From: Candidatus Thorarchaeota archaeon
GTDB taxonomy: Archaea > Asgardarchaeota > Thorarchaeia > Thorarchaeales > Thorarchaeaceae
Assembly (NCBI GenBank): GCA_016839345.1
Contig: JAEOUL010000218.1
Span: forward strand, 1-8,762
Length of the DNA stretch: 8,762 nt
Direction of reading: 5' to 3'
A program made the translations under genes and the position numbers. The notes under the pieces are model-generated. The model was not told the DNA's origin. It searched no databases and saw only the letters and a program-made list of their open reading frames with translations. Below, one piece after another: positions 6,540-8,762 of this stretch. Numbering within the stretch: the stretch's first letter is position 1; each line of letters opens with the position of its first letter.

Positions 6540-6541
6540 GT

Positions 6542-6949
6542 GTGTCGTCATTGTTGCCAGCGAGTGTGGTTTGTTTGGATGATTTCGAACTCATTTCGAT
6601 TGCCCTGCGGTTTAACGAGAGAATAAACGCTCGAGATCTCACTGGTCTTGGAGAGATGATGACTGAGGACCATGTCTTCATCGATATCCCCGGTGAAGCA
6701 CATGAGGGTAGATCTATGATGGTGTCTGGCTGGTTTGATTTCTTTAGACTCTATCCTGACTATCGAAATAACTTCACTCATGTTGTTGCAAAAGATGACC
6801 TGGTCATAATGGTGGGTTTCTCTGAATGCTCACATGATCCTCTCAATGGTCCTGCTATCTGGACAGCAAAGATTCAGGAAGGTCTCATCTCTGAATGGCG
6901 AGTATATGATGACAAAGATGAGTTCCGTAAAGAATTAGGGATTGATTAA
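6542..6949 (+). CDS. NTF2-like / SnoaL-like small protein
   Basis: A protein of up to 135 residues with the order expected of the SnoaL/NTF2-like cone fold. An N-terminal helix (FELISIALRFNERINARD) leads to LGEMMTEDHVFIDIPG, then a Gly-Arg turn (HEGRSMM, 54-60), a helix FFRLYPDYR, and paired strands (NFTHVVAKDDLVIMVGFSE, then AIWTAKIQEGLISEWRVYDD). Family members are enzymes (cyclases, isomerases) or ligand-binding proteins. No catalytic set is obvious, although D43, H44, D48 and H80 could line the pocket, so the function is open. The longest frame starts at GTG 6542 without a Shine-Dalgarno match. GTG 6566 or TTG 6575 would start just before the first helix and fit the promoter position better. 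It is divergent from the KARI-family gene, and hppA follows on the same strand after 161 bp. Confidence 0.75.
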   Translation: MSSLLPASVVCLDDFELISIALRFNERINARDLTGLGEMMTEDHVFIDIPGEAHEGRSMMVSGWFDFFRLYPDYRNNFTHVVAKDDLVIMVGFSECSHDPLNGPAIWTAKIQEGLISEWRVYDDKDEFRKELGID

Positions 6950-6955
6950 TTTCTG

Positions 6956-6965
6956 ATATTTAAAG
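6956..6965 (+). promoter_or_regulatory. TATA-like element, candidate hppA promoter
   Basis: ATATTTAAAG begins six bases after the NTF2-like stop and resembles an archaeal TATA box. A second candidate is the TTAAAG inside CCCTTAAAGGG (6997-7007), which would shorten the leader to about 80 bases. Sequence alone does not decide between them, or exclude read-through from the upstream gene. Confidence 0.4.
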
Positions 6966-7046
6966 AACTCATTACCTGAACTGCGTCGTAAAGTAACCCT
7001 TAAAGGGGGCCATCCTCGCGGAAATCGAAACTACAAGGGACAATAA

Positions 7047-7060
7047 GCGAGAGCTCTCGC
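7047..7060. repeat. Perfect 14-bp palindrome in the hppA leader
   Basis: GCGAGAGCTCTCGC equals its own reverse complement. As RNA it can form a 5-bp GCGAG/CTCGC stem with an AGCT loop. As DNA it could be a dimeric regulator site. The same GCGAG can instead pair with an upstream CTCGC at 7015-7019. Confidence 0.6.
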
Positions 7061-7098
7061 CAGCCGACCTGGTATTGAGGTGCGGATACCCTTGATGT

Positions 7099-7104
7099 GG
7101 TGAT
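7099..7104 (+). promoter_or_regulatory. Ribosome binding site of hppA
   Basis: GGTGAT is a strong archaeal Shine-Dalgarno match placed six bases before ATG 7111, and it decides that start over the Met codons at residues 10 and 17. Confidence 0.75.
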
Positions 7105-7110
7105 AATATA

Positions 7111-8762
7111 ATGCAATTATTCGAGACATTCGCTGGAATGCTGTGGTTTGAACAGGCTATGATCTACACAGTCATTGCAGCAGCTATTGCTAGTCTCGTG
7201 TATGCTTGGTGGCTCAGGAGAGGTGTCCTTGTATTGGGCAAAGGAACTGAGCAGATGCAGAGAGTATGGGAAGGCATCCGGGAGGGCGCATTGTCTTATC
7301 TGCGAAGACAGTTGAAAACAATCATCCCAATTCTCGTTGTCTTGTCCTTCCTGCTCTTCTTCACCGTATACATAACAGTCCCTGAGAGAGGCACACTAGA
7401 GTTGTTTGGTATTGATCCAATCAATCCAGAGTCAACTCCAGAAGCTCTAGCCAGTGCAAGACTTCTTGTTGGTCTAGGTCGTTCTCTAGCATTCGTGCTT
7501 GGAGCGAGTTTCTCACTGATTGTGGGACAGCTTGGTATGCGTATTGCTGTTGAAAGCAACATCAGAGTTGCACAGGCTACACGAGAGGGTGATGAAAGAT
7601 ACAATCGAGCTTTGACAATCTCATATCGCGGGGGAACATTCACTGGAATGTTGACTGATGGTTTAGGTTTGGCAGGAGGAACTATCATCTTCATAATATA
7701 CGGAATTGCAGCCCCTGATGCTCTCCTTGGATTCGGTCTGGGGGGTACACTACTCGCGCTCTTCATGAGGGTTGGTGGTGGTATCTACACTAAAGCTGCA
7801 GATGTTGGTGCAGATCTTGTTGGTAAGATTGAACATGGACTGCCTGAAGATGACCCACGAAATGCTGCTGTCGTCGCAGACCTTGTCGGTGACAATGTCG
7901 GTGACTGTGCAGGTATGGCTGCTGACATCTTCGAGTCATATGAAGTGACAATTGTATCAGCCCTGATTCTAGCCATAGTCCTTTTCCTTGAAAACCCAAT
8001 TGGACTACTTCCTGGTGGACTGCTCGCAGTTGTGGTCTTTCCATTATTCATCAGAGCTGTTGGTGTTATCTCATCAATGATTGGTACCTTTATGGTTCCA
8101 GTCTGGCCAAGGCTCCTGAAGAAAAGAGCAGTCTATGCTGAGAAAGCAATGTTTCTATCATATGAGGCATCAAGCGCATTCACCATCATTCTCTCAATGC
8201 TCATATCATGGTTCTATGTTGGAGACCTCAGATTTGGAATCTTGATTGCTGTTGGAGTGTTGCTAGCAGTATCATTCAATCCAATCACTAGCTACTTCAC
8301 TTCCCTGAAGAAACCTCCAGTCCAAGAGATTGTGAAGTCTGCTGACACTGGTCATGCCACATTCATCCTTTCTGGACTTGTAGCTGGCTACGAATCAACA
8401 GTTGCAGCCCTCGTTGTAATTGTAGCAACATTCGGTATTGCTTGGGTTCTATTTCTAGCTCCAGTTGCAGCAGCTCTGGCTCCCTGGTTCGTAGCAGATG
8501 TCTATGGACATCTATGGACCCTCTATGGTATTGCACTAATTGGTATTGGAATGCTCTCACACACCGGCAACAACGTAGCAATGGACTCCTATGGTCCAAT
8601 CAGTGACAATGCTGCTGGTATTGGCGAACTCTCACCTGGTGACTTCGATGAAACCTCAATGAAGACCATGGCTGAACTTGATGCAGTTGGCAATACTACA
8701 AAGGCTATCACCAAGGGAGTTGCTATAGCATCCGCAGTAATTGCTGCAGTCAGTCTGTTCGA
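7111..8762 (+). CDS. hppA: Membrane-bound proton-translocating pyrophosphatase (M-PPase), 3' partial
   Basis: This integral membrane enzyme hydrolyses cytoplasmic pyrophosphate and pumps cations outward. About 550 of the usual 670-770 residues are present, open to the window end. Diagnostic motifs are DVGADLVGK (231-239) and GDNVGDCAGMAAD (260-272), which carry the pyrophosphate- and Mg-binding aspartates (D231, D235, K239, D257, D261, D265), then DSYGPISDNAAGI and GNTTKA (527-532). Lys531, where K+-dependent enzymes have Ala, marks the K+-independent class known as H+ pumps, so proton pumping without potassium activation is predicted. The first membrane helix spans about residues 17-35. Many further segments follow, as expected for a ~16-helix protein. 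The start ATG 7111 has GGTGAT six bases upstream. A ~120-base leader with possible hairpins precedes it. The catalytic C-terminal helices, with the second Asp cluster, lie beyond the window. Confidence 0.95.
   Translation, partial: MQLFETFAGMLWFEQAMIYTVIAAAIASLVYAWWLRRGVLVLGKGTEQMQRVWEGIREGALSYLRRQLKTIIPILVVLSFLLFFTVYITVPERGTLELFGIDPINPESTPEALASARLLVGLGRSLAFVLGASFSLIVGQLGMRIAVESNIRVAQATREGDERYNRALTISYRGGTFTGMLTDGLGLAGGTIIFIIYGIAAPDALLGFGLGGTLLALFMRVGGGIYTKAADVGADLVGKIEHGLPEDDPRNAAVVADLVGDNVGDCAGMAADIFESYEVTIVSALILAIVLFLENPIGLLPGGLLAVVVFPLFIRAVGVISSMIGTFMVPVWPRLLKKRAVYAEKAMFLSYEASSAFTIILSMLISWFYVGDLRFGILIAVGVLLAVSFNPITSYFTSLKKPPVQEIVKSADTGHATFILSGLVAGYESTVAALVVIVATFGIAWVLFLAPVAAALAPWFVADVYGHLWTLYGIALIGIGMLSHTGNNVAMDSYGPISDNAAGIGELSPGDFDETSMKTMAELDAVGNTTKAITKGVAIASAVIAAVSLF

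Larger units (their letters stand above)
6950..7110 (+). other. Leader region of the pyrophosphatase gene with competing hairpins
   Basis: No gene is visible in these 161 bases. They hold an AT-rich TATA-like element (ATATTTAAAG, 6956-6965), a near-palindrome CCCTTAAAGGG (6997-7007), a perfect 14-bp palindrome GCGAGAGCTCTCGC (7047-7060), a hairpin CCGACCT/AGGTGCGG with one bulged base (7064-7070/7078-7085, loop GGTATTG), and the ribosome binding site. Transcription from the first element would start near 6987 and give a ~124-base leader containing all the stems. The sequence does not match a riboswitch class I can recognise. Confidence 0.5.

Noticed and set aside
7064..7090. H-type pseudoknot (7064-7070/7078-7085 plus 7071-7075/7086-7090)
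   Set aside because: The base pairs are real, but both connecting loops would have zero length, which is not sterically feasible. The two stems are better read as alternatives.
7095..7103. Two-codon upstream frame ATG TGG TGA overlapping the hppA ribosome binding site
   Set aside because: It has no ribosome binding site of its own and is short enough to arise by chance.
7000..7110. Fluoride riboswitch ahead of the pyrophosphatase gene
   Set aside because: This class often precedes fluoride-sensitive enzymes such as pyrophosphatases, but the leader lacks the conserved GAUGA and CUCCUAC-type blocks and the expected pseudoknot pairing.
7296..8599. Minus-strand open frames at 7296-7766, 7785-8051 and 8363-8599
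   Set aside because: They are antisense to well-conserved M-PPase coding sequence, have low-complexity or Ser/Arg/Gln-rich translations and lack ribosome binding sites.

Overview
The window looks archaeal and is most plausibly from an Asgard archaeon (Thorarchaeota-like). Visible support: TATA-type AT-rich elements at the expected distance from several starts, GGTG/GAGG-type ribosome binding sites, TTG/GTG starts, a ZPR1-type zinc-finger protein, and a protein with a longin-like N-terminus fused to winged-helix-like segments, a combination common in Asgard genomes. The phylum is an inference from gene content. No rRNA or other marker is present. No mobile element, CRISPR array or integration scar is visible, and the region reads as ordinary chromosomal backbone.

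Layout. Positions 1-2429 (+) hold the tail of one ABC exporter half and a complete second half, overlapping by one base, probably a heterodimeric exporter. The second subunit has an unusual C-terminal extension containing a duplicated ~33-residue module. Positions 2510-3286 (-) encode a polytopic membrane protein, and 3349-4554 (-) a longin-like/winged-helix protein. Diverging from these are a ZPR1-like protein (4749-5360, +) and a tRNA-Ala(UGC) with encoded CCA (5393-5469, +). Converging on the tRNA with no gap is a ketol-acid reductoisomerase (IlvC) family gene (5470-6507, -) whose key active-site residues are substituted. A 34-bp divergent spacer separates it from a small NTF2/SnoaL-like protein (6542-6949, +). 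After a 161-bp leader rich in possible hairpins comes a membrane-bound proton-pumping pyrophosphatase, cut by the window end (7111-8762, +).

The genes do not form one operon. They are a mix of transport/energy genes (ABC exporter, M-PPase), translation-linked genes (ZPR1, tRNA-Ala) and Asgard-type genes of unknown role. The items most worth following up are the KARI-like protein with non-canonical catalytic and cofactor-loop residues, the longin-winged-helix protein, the repeated tail on the ABC subunit, and the structured leader of the pyrophosphatase gene.
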